DNA from: Halochromatium glycolicum
Lineage (GTDB): Bacteria; Pseudomonadota; Gammaproteobacteria; Chromatiales; Chromatiaceae
NCBI RefSeq assembly: GCF_016584085.1
Contig: NZ_NRSJ01000017.1
Span: forward strand, 17,872 to 81,871
Length of the DNA stretch: 64,000 nucleotides
Direction: 5' to 3'
Shown here: positions 52,235 to 59,807 of the stretch, in pieces
Position numbering within the stretch: position 1 is the stretch's first letter
Layout: each line of letters begins with the position of its first letter
Made by a program: the position numbers and the translations under genes
The notes under the pieces: generated by a model
Told to the model about the DNA's origin: nothing
Seen by the model: only the letters and a program-made list of their open reading frames with translations
Database searches by the model: none

Positions 52235-53532
52235 CCTTGTTCTGGATGATTACCGCCGGGATGATCCTGGCAACCCTGGGCCTGCTCGCGCCCACCCTGC
52301 TGCGCAAGCTACCGGCCCGCTCTGACACGACAGAGCAGCTCAATGTCGCGATCGCCCGTGAGCGCTTGGCGGAACTGGTCAAGCAACGCGACGCCGGTGA
52401 ACTCTCTGACGAGGAATTCGCCCAGGCCCGTCGCGACCTGGAGCTGGCGCTCGCCGAAGACCTGGGCGAGACCGCTACCGCTGAACCTGCGCGCACCGGA
52501 CCCCAGGCCCGATGGGCCTTGCCGGCCAGCGCGCTGTTGATCGTGGCAATCACAGTGCCGGTTTACGTACAGATCGGCAACCCGGGGCTCATTGACCCTT
52601 CGAGCAGCGACACTCAAGTCGCCGAAGGACACGGCGGAAGCGGCGAGACGCCGCCGATCGATGAGTTGGTCGAACAACTGCGGGCACGCCTGGAGGCCAA
52701 GCCCAGCGACGTCGAAGATTGGTACTTACTCGGCCGCACCTATATGAGCCTGCGTCAGTACGCCGATGCGGTGTACGCCTTCGAGCACGCGGTCGAGTTG
52801 GCGCCGAACGAGCTCTCGGCCTTGCTGCCGTTGGTCGACGCGCTGGTGAGACGCGACAACGGCCAGCTCAGCGCGCGCACGGTCGAGTTACTCGAGCGTG
52901 TCCGCTCGATCAATCCGGACAGTATCACCGCGCTGTGGTTGCTCGGCAAAGCCGCTGCCGACAACGGCGACCTGTCCCAGGCACTCGCGCACTGGCAGCG
53001 CGCCTACCCGTTGTTGGGCGAGCAGCCAGAGATGCAACAAGAGCTCGCTGGCCTGATCCGCCGCGCCGGCGGCGAGCCACCGGAGACGGTCGGCGATCTG
53101 CCGTCCATCATGGCGACCGCGCCAGGCGCAGCACGCAGTAAGCCGCCGACCACTGATGCCGCGCCGGCGGCAGCGGCAGAGGACGCGGCGATCGTAGTCG
53201 AAGTCGCGCTGACACCGGCGTTGATGGAACAAGTCACAGAAACCGATACCGTGTTCGTGCTGGCCCGCGCCGAGAGCGGTCCATCGATGCCCTTGGCGGT
53301 CGCCCGGCATCAGGCCGGCGAACTGCCGCTACGCGTCACCCTCACCGATGCGATGGCGATGATGCCGGCACTCAAACTGTCAGCCTTCGACCGGGTCACG
53401 GTCAGTGCCAAAGTCTCGAAGAGCGGCCAGCCCCGGACCCAACCCGGCGATATGCTGGCCGGCGACCGGCTGGTCGAGACGGGTAACCCACCGGGCAGCG
53501 TGCAGTTGGTGATCGATCGCGTCGTCGAGTGA
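52231..53532 (+). CDS. ccmI: Cytochrome c maturation protein CcmI
   Basis: CcmI holds the C-terminus of apocytochrome c for heme attachment. The 433-residue protein has an N-terminal membrane helix (MTLFWMITAGMILATLGLL), a leucine-zipper-like loop with ARERLAELVKQRDAGELSDEEFAQARRDL-type sequence, and a second helix (WALPASALLIVAITVPVYV). A periplasmic TPR region (DWYLLGRTYMSLRQYADAV and following) and a C-terminal beta domain complete it. It overlaps ccmH by four bases. It is the last gene of the ccmF-H-I group. Confidence 0.9.
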   Translation: MTLFWMITAGMILATLGLLAPTLLRKLPARSDTTEQLNVAIARERLAELVKQRDAGELSDEEFAQARRDLELALAEDLGETATAEPARTGPQARWALPASALLIVAITVPVYVQIGNPGLIDPSSSDTQVAEGHGGSGETPPIDELVEQLRARLEAKPSDVEDWYLLGRTYMSLRQYADAVYAFEHAVELAPNELSALLPLVDALVRRDNGQLSARTVELLERVRSINPDSITALWLLGKAAADNGDLSQALAHWQRAYPLLGEQPEMQQELAGLIRRAGGEPPETVGDLPSIMATAPGAARSKPPTTDAAPAAAAEDAAIVVEVALTPALMEQVTETDTVFVLARAESGPSMPLAVARHQAGELPLRVTLTDAMAMMPALKLSAFDRVTVSAKVSKSGQPRTQPGDMLAGDRLVETGNPPGSVQLVIDRVVE

Positions 53533-53737
53533 CGTCGAGCGGCCGTGCTGAAGCCGAGCGCTTGCGATCCACAAGGCGCATCTGGACCACGCCAAGCCAC
53601 CGCGACGGATTGGGTCGACGAACATCGCATCGAGTCCTTTGGGTGCCCTGGGGGCCGTAGCGCCCTGCACCAGAAGTCATTCTCGGAAAGCCGCGGTTCT
53701 TCACCGAGCGCTTCGCTGATGACTGTCCAAAGCGAAT

Positions 53738-54424
53738 TCAGCTTGACCTCTCGCGCGGGATGGTTGCGAAGGGGCTCAGGCGTAGCCAGTGTGGAAACGA
53801 CCTGCGCAGCTCGCGCGGACCAGTCAGTCTGAAGTCGCCGTCCTGCACCGCCTGACGGAAGCCAAGATCGCCAAGCCAGATCTTGGTGAAGGTTGCCACG
53901 TCAGACGTGGCGATCAGGTCCACCTCATAGCCAGGGTCCTTGAGGCATAAGTCCACGTCCTCGGGCTCGAGCATCAGCCAGAACTGCTGGTCGCGCCGCG
54001 GCGCATCGACAAAGCGGAACTTGATCACGACCTTGTGATCCGGCAGCGCATCTTGCGCAATCCGGCGTTGGACATCCCACATGACCAGACTTGCGTCCAG
54101 GTCCTGCGGTGCGATGCCGGTCCCGACCCAACGCTTGCCCCATTCTCCGAGCGACATGACGATTGGGCGCAGCGCCTCTCCGGCCGCGGTGAGATGGTAC
54201 TCGAGGTGCCCGCCGGACCCTTCGCTGCGCGCGGCCATCCCTTCGGCCTCCAGCTCACGAAGCCGTTTCACCAGCAGCGCTCGCGACATCTTCGGCACCC
54301 CACGGTGAATGTCGTTGAACTGCCGGCTACCGCAGAGAAGCTCTCGGAGCACCAGTAACATCCAACGTTGCCCCAGGACCTCAGTGGCTTTTGCGATCGG
54401 GCAAAATTGCGCGTATCCGCTCAT
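53738..54424 (-). CDS. HxlR-family transcriptional regulator with C-terminal SCP2-like domain
   Basis: The 228-residue protein starts with an HxlR winged helix (CPIAKATEVLGQRWMLLVLRELL ... SRALLVKRLRELEAEGM). It then carries an extra alpha/beta domain resembling an SCP2 sterol-carrier fold (VVIKFRFVDAP ... WLMLEPEDVDLCLKDPGYEVDL) that may bind a hydrophobic ligand. I use ATG 54424. It is divergent from a tautomerase gene and probably controls it; a tandem repeat lies between them. The ligand is unknown. Confidence 0.82.
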   Translation of the reverse strand: MSGYAQFCPIAKATEVLGQRWMLLVLRELLCGSRQFNDIHRGVPKMSRALLVKRLRELEAEGMAARSEGSGGHLEYHLTAAGEALRPIVMSLGEWGKRWVGTGIAPQDLDASLVMWDVQRRIAQDALPDHKVVIKFRFVDAPRRDQQFWLMLEPEDVDLCLKDPGYEVDLIATSDVATFTKIWLGDLGFRQAVQDGDFRLTGPRELRRSFPHWLRLSPFATIPRERSS

Positions 54425-54487
54425 GACAAGAGGTATAGGACCACCGGCGCAAGGACTGAAGGTGCTGGTGTCGACGCCCACTCAGTC

Positions 54488-54523
54488 GACCGCTGATCCG
54501 ACCGCTGATCCGACCGCTGATCG
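54488..54523 (+). repeat. Three tandem 12-bp units in the HxlR-tautomerase promoter region
   Basis: GACCGCTGATCC is repeated twice perfectly and a third time with one change (last base G). The repeats sit about 64 bases before the regulator start and 100 bases before the tautomerase start, where an operator array would be expected. Confidence 0.8.
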
Positions 54524-54622
54524 GGCGGCGACAGGCACGTTCCCGGTTCAGTTTTTGAACTAGACGGACCCGCTTTGCGACGTCTAGGGTGAAGTTGCCA
54601 CAACCAAAACGGAGGAGACAAG

Positions 54623-54847
54623 ATGCCGATCGTGAATGTAAAGCTGGTTCGAGATGCCTTCAGCCCGGCGCAGAAGCGCGAGTTGGTTCCCGTCCTGACT
54701 GATGCCGTTGAGCGGGTCTATCCGGGTCTGCGGGACGTCACCTTCGTGACCGTGCAGGAGACGGAGGAGTGGGGAATTGGCGGGCAGGCTGTCGATGCCG
54801 AAAAGGTCGACGCCCACGCCAAGCACAATCTCGATCACGAAGGCTGA
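54623..54847 (+). CDS. 4-Oxalocrotonate tautomerase family protein
   Basis: The 74-residue protein begins Met-Pro-Ile-Val-Asn-Val, leaving an N-terminal Pro after Met removal, the catalytic base of the tautomerase superfamily. The rest (LTDAVERVYPGLRDVTFVTVQETEEWGIGG) fits the beta-alpha-beta fold of small tautomerases. GGAGGAG precedes ATG 54623. Its substrate is unknown. It is divergent from the HxlR regulator and ends at the edge of repeat copy E. Confidence 0.88.
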   Translation: MPIVNVKLVRDAFSPAQKRELVPVLTDAVERVYPGLRDVTFVTVQETEEWGIGGQAVDAEKVDAHAKHNLDHEG

Positions 54848-54927
54848 GAAGCCCTAACAGAATGCCTCCTGTAGCCAGATAGATCAGGAGGTTGCGCGGG
54901 TCAAGCGGCCGTTTTGATAGGACCTCT
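54847..54927 (+). repeat. Dispersed palindromic repeat, copy E (subfamily 1)
   Basis: It has the ends AGAAGCCCTAACAGAATGCC and GTTTTGATAGGACCTCT and the subfamily-1 core GTAGCCAGATAGATCAGGAGG. It begins on the stop codon of the tautomerase gene, and the 5'-truncated chemoreceptor reading frame starts inside its right end, so the element lies at the deletion boundary. Confidence 0.8.
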
Positions 54928-56152
54928 GAGCGAGGGAACCGCGCGCCTGCGTGAACCGACGGCCGCTGGCCTGCAACGCACTGAGACCCTGGCAAGCGAG
55001 ATCCGGAAACCAGCGCCAAGGACCGCAGCCGCTGGTCTAATAGCCGCTATGGGCGCGCTCATCGCACTCGTGCAACGCGCATGTGACTGCAACCTCATCG
55101 GCGAGACCCGCCCACGCACCAAGGTGGTCTACTACGAACCGCTGCCAGAGTGGGGCAGGCTGCTCGCCGGCGGCGCCTACGATGACGAGCTGCGCCACGA
55201 CGGCATCGTGCTGCGAAACATCACCCTTGGGGCAGCATTGGCAATGATGGTGATCTTGAGCGCCCTGCTCTATCTGATGACCCGACGCCTGGTGGCGCGG
55301 CCATTACAAACCGCGATGCGGGTATTCGGGCGCATCGGCGAGGGCCACTACGACAACCGCATCACGACCGATCGCCGCGATGAGATCGGCGCCCTGTTGC
55401 GCGCGCTCGATGCAATGCAGACCAGCCTGGCGACACGCACCGAGGCGGACGCGCGCACGGCGAATGAGGCGCTGCGCATCAAGCGCGCACTCGACAAAGC
55501 GTCCACCAACATGATGGTGGCCGACAAGGACGGCACGATTGTCTACATGAACGACGCCGTCACTGCGATGATGCGTAGCGCCGAAGACGCCATGCGCCAG
55601 GACCTGCCAGGCTTTCGCGCCGACGGCTTGCTGGGCAGTCACTTCGAAGCCCAGCGCAGCGCCGAGGCCGCCACCGAGATCAAGCGCCTGATCTCGGACT
55701 CGGTGGCGCGCGTCGATGGCGGGGTGACGTTGGCCAAGGAGGCCGGGCAGTCGATGCACGAGATCGTCGCCTCCTTCCAGCAGGTCGCCGGCCTGGTCAC
55801 CGAGATCGCCGATGCCAGCCGCGAGCAGAGCACCGGCATCGCGCAGGTCTCTGAGGCGGTCATGCAGATGGACGATGTCACCCAGCAGAACGCCGCGCTC
55901 GTCGCCGAGGCGGCGGCAGCGGCGAAGAGCCTTGAGGAGCAGGCACGCACGCTGGCGGGGACGGTCGCGGTATTCAAGGTCGAGCGCGACCTGGCGCCAG
56001 GGCCTGCCTCAGCGCGAACGGTCGCGCGACCTAGCAATGCGGCGTTCGCCCCTGGCGAGGCATCGACGGCCACGCGCGCCAAGCCGGCGATGATGCGGCG
56101 GCTACCGGCACCGGCAGTGTCCTCGGTAGAAGACGAGTGGGAACATTTCTAG
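54914..56152 (+). pseudogene. Methyl-accepting chemotaxis protein with 5' and internal deletions
   Basis: The frame retains the end of a Cache-type sensor (VVYYEPLPEWGRLLAGGAYDDE), a membrane helix (ITLGAALAMMVILSALLYL), a HAMP domain (LVARPLQTAMRVFGRIGEG) and the start of a PAS domain (MVADKDGTIVYMNDAVTAMM ... GLLGSHFE). It then jumps straight to AQRSAEAATEIKRLISDSVA, a segment that in intact receptors comes after the signalling tip. The rest of PAS, most of the signalling domain and the conserved hairpin tip are missing, as is the N-terminus with the first membrane helix. The TTG start lies inside repeat copy E. A functional chemoreceptor is unlikely. Confidence 0.8.
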
Positions 56153-56506
56153 AGCCCAGCGCCGGCGTCCTTCAGTCATGCGCTTCGTCGCCACGCCCCT
56201 TCGCTCATCAGCGCGGCGACACTGTCAGTGAGCAACGCGTCGAGCACCTCACTACCGGTCGTCCGGTAACGACCCGATGTTGTCACTGAGCTTATTGCCG
56301 CTGATGACAGCTGAGGATTCGACAACGGACATGCCGTTAGGCTGGGATGCGGCAATAAATGAAGTCGATCACCATGCTCGCCGCCTTGCCGGACGACGTT
56401 CTGGGGCGCGATCTTGACATGATGACTGCTAGCGCTCGCTTTTCCGAGAGTGATAGCGTTCGCGCCATCGTGCAATCACGACTGCTCCATCTGGGTACCG
56501 AAGACC
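56153..56506. other. Gene-free interval
   Basis: No gene or repeat is supported in these 354 bases. Overlapping short frames on both strands have no recognisable content. The stretch is likely decayed DNA between the receptor remnant and the FitA remnant. Confidence 0.5.
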
Positions 56507-56740
56507 ATGGCATCCGTCACCGTCCGAAACCCGCCCGAAGAAACGCATCGCGCCTTGCGGGCGCGCGCGGCGGCCCATGGTCGCAGCACCGAGGCGGAAA
56601 TCCGGGCCGTTCTCGAAAGCGCCGTCAGGCCGGAGGAACGGGTTAAGCTCGGGTGTTCACTGGCCGTATCCTGGCCTTCGATGAGCCTGCGTCCCAGTCC
56701 TATGCGGACCTACGCGCCCGAGCGCGCGCAGCCGGTCTAG
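56507..56740 (+). pseudogene. FitA-type ribbon-helix-helix antitoxin, 3' end replaced by deletion
   Basis: Residues 1 to about 48 (MASVTVRNPPEETHRALRAR ... GRSTEAEIRAVLESAVRPEERVKLG) match FitA/VapB antitoxins that repress with a ribbon-helix-helix fold. After RVKLG at about base 56650 the frame runs into out-of-frame toxin sequence, so the toxin-binding tail is lost. The deletion joined the antitoxin body directly to the C-terminal part of its toxin gene. Confidence 0.75.
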
Positions 56741-56874
56741 CCATCGCGCCGGCCGACGGCTACATCGCAGCGATCGCCGCTACCCATGGATTCGCTGCGG
56801 CGACGCGCGACACACAGCCATTCGAGGCGGCGGGTTTGGTCGTTATCAACCGATGGGCTTGGCAGGCTCATTAG
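56653..56874 (+). pseudogene. FitB-type PIN toxin, C-terminal fragment only
   Basis: Sixty or so residues (GRILAFDEPASQSYADLRAR ... IAPADGYIAAIAATHGFAAATRDTQPFEAAGL) match the C-terminal half of a VapC/FitB PIN nuclease. They include the late acidic residues (ADGYIAA and TRDT), but the N-terminal half with the first catalytic Asp is missing. It begins three bases after the antitoxin body, so one deletion removed the end of the antitoxin and the start of the toxin. No active nuclease can be made. Confidence 0.78.
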
Positions 56875-56879
56875 CGTCA

Positions 56880-57674
56880 TCATGCTTCGCGCCCAATCTC
56901 GGAACGGCGCGCCGTAATATTAAGGCGGACATAGTCGATCACCGGCTCCCCAAGCTGCTCCATCACGTTGCGCAGGAACGCCGGTTGCTCGGATGGCGCC
57001 AACTGTTCCAGGTGCGGGCGCAGACAGACGGTGCGCAGGTAGGTCTCGAATGGCTCCCCGGGTTCCAGCGGCGTTGGCTCGGGCTGCAGCCAGCAGCGGA
57101 CATCGACGAAACCGGCCGCCTTGAGCCGGCGCTCGGTCTGGTCCGGGGTGGCGAAATACGTCGCCTCGAGATCAACACCTGCGGCCTTGGCCGCCGCATG
57201 GACCCGCGCGATGTTGCCCGCCCCGCCGCATTGGGCCACCAGCTGCCCGCCCGGGCGCAGCACGGCCGCAAGATGTGCAAACAGGGCCTCATGGTCGTGA
57301 ATCCAATGGAAGGTCGCGGTCGAGAAGACCCCATCGACCGAGCGCAGCGGCAGCGGCTTGGTGAGATCAGCGCACAGCACCGTCGTCCTACTCGCGTAGG
57401 GGGCAAGCCGACGCTGAGCCTCGGTGACCATGGCCGCGGAGCGATCGAGCGCGATCACCCGTCCCCGAGGAAGCCGTCGGCACAGTTGCTCTGTGACCCG
57501 GCCCGACCCGCAACCGGCATCGAGCACGCATTCGTCTCCCATGAGCTGCAGCCGCTCGAGCACCACCCCACCCCAGCGCGTCATCGGCTCGGCGATGCGA
57601 TCATAGGTCGCCGCGTCCCACTCGACCGGCGCCTTAGTGGCGGTGATGTCGGAATCAGGCTTGGTCATCGTCAT
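56880..57674 (-). CDS. Class I SAM-dependent methyltransferase
   Basis: The 264-residue protein has the Rossmann methyltransferase motifs: WDAATYDRIAEPMTRWG at the start, motif I VLDAGCGSGRVTEQL, the acidic loop VIALDRSAAMV, CADLTKPLP and the post-motif region VFSTATFHWIHDHEALFAHLAAVLRPGG. The layout resembles trans-aconitate methyltransferases, though the substrate is not determined. It stands alone, followed by a strong hairpin at 57750-57777 in its upstream region. Confidence 0.85.
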   Translation of the reverse strand: MTMTKPDSDITATKAPVEWDAATYDRIAEPMTRWGGVVLERLQLMGDECVLDAGCGSGRVTEQLCRRLPRGRVIALDRSAAMVTEAQRRLAPYASRTTVLCADLTKPLPLRSVDGVFSTATFHWIHDHEALFAHLAAVLRPGGQLVAQCGGAGNIARVHAAAKAAGVDLEATYFATPDQTERRLKAAGFVDVRCWLQPEPTPLEPGEPFETYLRTVCLRPHLEQLAPSEQPAFLRNVMEQLGEPVIDYVRLNITARRSEIGREA

Positions 57675-57749
57675 GCTGCCCTCAGGTCACACATCGATTC
57701 GTCGCGCGTTGCCGGTATCTGAGTCGGGAAGGAAGAATCCCACCAGCCC

Positions 57750-57777
57750 GCGCCTTGGGGACTCGTCCCCAAGGCGC
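57750..57777. repeat. Perfect 12-bp hairpin upstream of the methyltransferase gene
   Basis: GCGCCTTGGGGA and TCCCCAAGGCGC pair without mismatch around CTCG. It lies between the VapB remnant and the methyltransferase, both on the minus strand. No T-run follows in either direction, so its role as a terminator is doubtful. Confidence 0.8.
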
Positions 57778-57844
57778 CAAGCGAGTGATCGCTTAGACGA
57801 GTTGCGCAAGCCGCTCCGCGAAGCCCCGGATATTAGAAGAGTGG

Positions 57845-58060
57845 CTAGAGCGCAACCGGCTCAACGACCAGATCTTGGGTATCCGGGAAGGTTTCGTCGA
57901 TGGGGTCGAGCGTCGCCAGCACCGCGAGCAGCCTCGGCGGCGGCACTGGCTCGATGGTCAAGCGGTCGCCCTCCTTGCGGATCAGCGCTTCGTTACCGGG
58001 CAGCTCGAAGTCTCGCGGGATGCGAATCGCTTGGTTGCTGCTGCGCCGCCTCGTCCTCAA
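57845..58060 (-). CDS. VapB-type (AbrB-fold) antitoxin, orphan
   Basis: The 71-residue protein keeps the swapped-hairpin DNA-binding pattern NQAIRIPRDFELPGNEALIRKEGDRLTI and a C-terminal tail. The usual first strand (about MKAKLFKNGRS) is replaced by a basic peptide, and no PIN toxin gene follows; the next gene downstream is the methyltransferase. The start overlaps the 3' end of the phosphonate permease gene by four bases. It looks like an antitoxin remnant that lost its toxin and possibly its true N-terminus. Confidence 0.6.
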   Translation of the reverse strand: MRTRRRSSNQAIRIPRDFELPGNEALIRKEGDRLTIEPVPPPRLLAVLATLDPIDETFPDTQDLVVEPVAL

Positions 58061-58953
58061 ATCAGCCTCTTTCTGGCTTCAGCGCTGATCCATTCGCTGA
58101 CCAACACCGTTGCCAGGATGACGATAAAGATGAGCGTCACCTGCGGCCAGGCGAGGGTATCGACCGAGGCCTTGAGCTGCAGTCCGATGCCGCCCGCGCC
58201 AACCAGCCCGAGTACCGTCGCTTCGCGGATGTTGATATCCCAGCGGAACACGGCGATGCCGGCAAATGCCGGCAGCACCTGAGGCATGATGGCATAATCC
58301 AATACCTGCACGGGACCGGCACCGGTCGCGCGAACCGCTTCGACTTGTTGCGGGTCGATCTCCTCGATCGCCTCATAGAGCAGCTTGCCGATGAAGCCGA
58401 TCGAGCGCAGCGCAATCGCGATCACGCCTGCCAGCAATCCCGGGCCAAGGATCGTGACCAGGAGGAGCGCCCAGATCAACGCATTGACCGAGCGCGATGC
58501 AACGATCACGACCAGTGCAAGGGGGCGCAGGAAAGCGACGCTCGGGGTGGTATTGCGCGCCGCGAGAAAGGCCACCGGTAGCGCGATCACAAGCGCGGTG
58601 AGCGTCCCGAGCGTCGCGATGTTCAGCGTATCCCAGAGCGGTCGCCACAGTTGGTCCAGGTAAGACCAGCGCGGCGGGACCATGCGCGAGAACAGGTCTC
58701 CGGCCTGGCGCGGGGCATCCCAGACGAAGGCCCAGATCTGATCACGGGTCATCAGCTCCCAACAGACCACGAACAGCAGCACCAGGAGCAGCCAGGCCAG
58801 CCAGCCGATCAGCTCGCGGCGCGGGGTGTGGCGACGCCAGCGCGCCCTCGCCTGAGGTTGCTGATTGGCTGGCTGATTGGCTGGCTGATTGGCTGGCTGC
58901 TGGGCAGGGGACACCGCCTGGCGCGGCGCAGCGCGGGGCTCATCCCTGTTCAC
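58057..58953 (-). CDS. phnE: Phosphonate-type ABC transporter permease PhnE (second copy)
   Basis: The 298-residue permease has a hydrophilic N-terminal tail with a (QPAN) repeat, then about six helices. The binding-protein-dependent permease loop EAVRATGAGPVQVLDYAIMPQVLP is clear, and the protein ends EWISAEARKRLI. PhnE forms the membrane channel for phosphonate, phosphite or phosphate esters. It overlaps the other permease gene by four bases. The transported compound is not certain, since no C-P lyase gene lies in the window. Confidence 0.85.
   Translation of the reverse strand: MNRDEPRAAPRQAVSPAQQPANQPANQPANQQPQARARWRRHTPRRELIGWLAWLLLVLLFVVCWELMTRDQIWAFVWDAPRQAGDLFSRMVPPRWSYLDQLWRPLWDTLNIATLGTLTALVIALPVAFLAARNTTPSVAFLRPLALVVIVASRSVNALIWALLLVTILGPGLLAGVIAIALRSIGFIGKLLYEAIEEIDPQQVEAVRATGAGPVQVLDYAIMPQVLPAFAGIAVFRWDINIREATVLGLVGAGGIGLQLKASVDTLAWPQVTLIFIVILATVLVSEWISAEARKRLI
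58861..58896 (-). repeat. Three tandem 12-bp units encoding Gln-Pro-Ala-Asn
   Basis: CTGATTGGCTGG is repeated three times perfectly on the plus strand, encoding QPAN units in the N-terminal tail of the PhnE-type permease on the minus strand. A change in unit number keeps the reading frame. Confidence 0.9.
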
Positions 58954-59807
58954 TGCAGCCTCCGGCGTATCCAGCTCGAGCTGTACTCGGTCGCCAGCAC
59001 GATGAGGATGATCAGCAGCAGGATTGCGGCGGCTGAGTCGTACTCATAGCGGTCGAGCGCCGTGTTCAGCGTGGCGCCAATGCCGCCCGCGCCAACGATG
59101 CCGATCACCGACGACTCGCGGAAGTTGATGTCGAGCCGATACAGCGACAGGCCGATCAGCCGCGGCATCACTTGCGGCTTGACCCCGTAGTCGAGCACCT
59201 GCCACCAAGAGGCGCCCGTCGCGCGCACGGCATCAGCCTGGGCCTTGTCGATCGCCTCGATGTCCTCGCCCAACAGCTTGGCCAAGAACCCGATGGTGGC
59301 GAAGGCCAGTGTCAGGAAGCCAGCCAGAGGGCCGAAGCCAACCATCGCGACAAAGAGGATCGCGACGATGATCTCTTGCAGAGAGCGCGAGATGGCGATA
59401 ATCGCTCGGCAGCCGAGATAGATCGGCAGCGGCGCGAGGTTGCGGGCAGCGCCGATGCCGATGGGCACCGAGAGCAGGATGCCGGCGACGGTCGCCGTGA
59501 ACGTCATCGTCAAGCTCTCAACCAGTCCCGTGCTGATATCACGCCAGCGGCTGCTGAAGTCCGGACTCGCAAAACCGCCGATAAAGCGAAGCCCCCGCTC
59601 CCAACCGTCGGCGGCCCGCGCCCAATTGACGTCGATGCTCGCGGCCGCGACCAGACCATAGCTCAGTGCAGCGAGGATCAAGAGCCACCGGAGCCAGCGG
59701 TCGGTGATCAACGGTGGACGCCGCCAGCGGGTTGGCCAATCGGCCGACGCATCCATCGCTGCCCGCGATGCTGGGCTCGGCGCGTCGGACGACCGCTCGG
59801 TCTTCAT
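58950..59807 (-). CDS. phnE: Phosphonate-type ABC transporter permease PhnE (first copy)
   Basis: The 285-residue permease has about six helices and the coupling loop DAVRATGASWWQVLDYGVKPQVMP. It ends WIRRRLQ. With the second PhnE it forms a heterodimeric channel. I use ATG 59807 ([11 protein letters not shown]), which overlaps the phnC stop codon by one base, rather than the longer frame from 59933. Confidence 0.87.
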   Translation of the reverse strand: MKTERSSDAPSPASRAAMDASADWPTRWRRPPLITDRWLRWLLILAALSYGLVAAASIDVNWARAADGWERGLRFIGGFASPDFSSRWRDISTGLVESLTMTFTATVAGILLSVPIGIGAARNLAPLPIYLGCRAIIAISRSLQEIIVAILFVAMVGFGPLAGFLTLAFATIGFLAKLLGEDIEAIDKAQADAVRATGASWWQVLDYGVKPQVMPRLIGLSLYRLDINFRESSVIGIVGAGGIGATLNTALDRYEYDSAAAILLLIILIVLATEYSSSWIRRRLQ

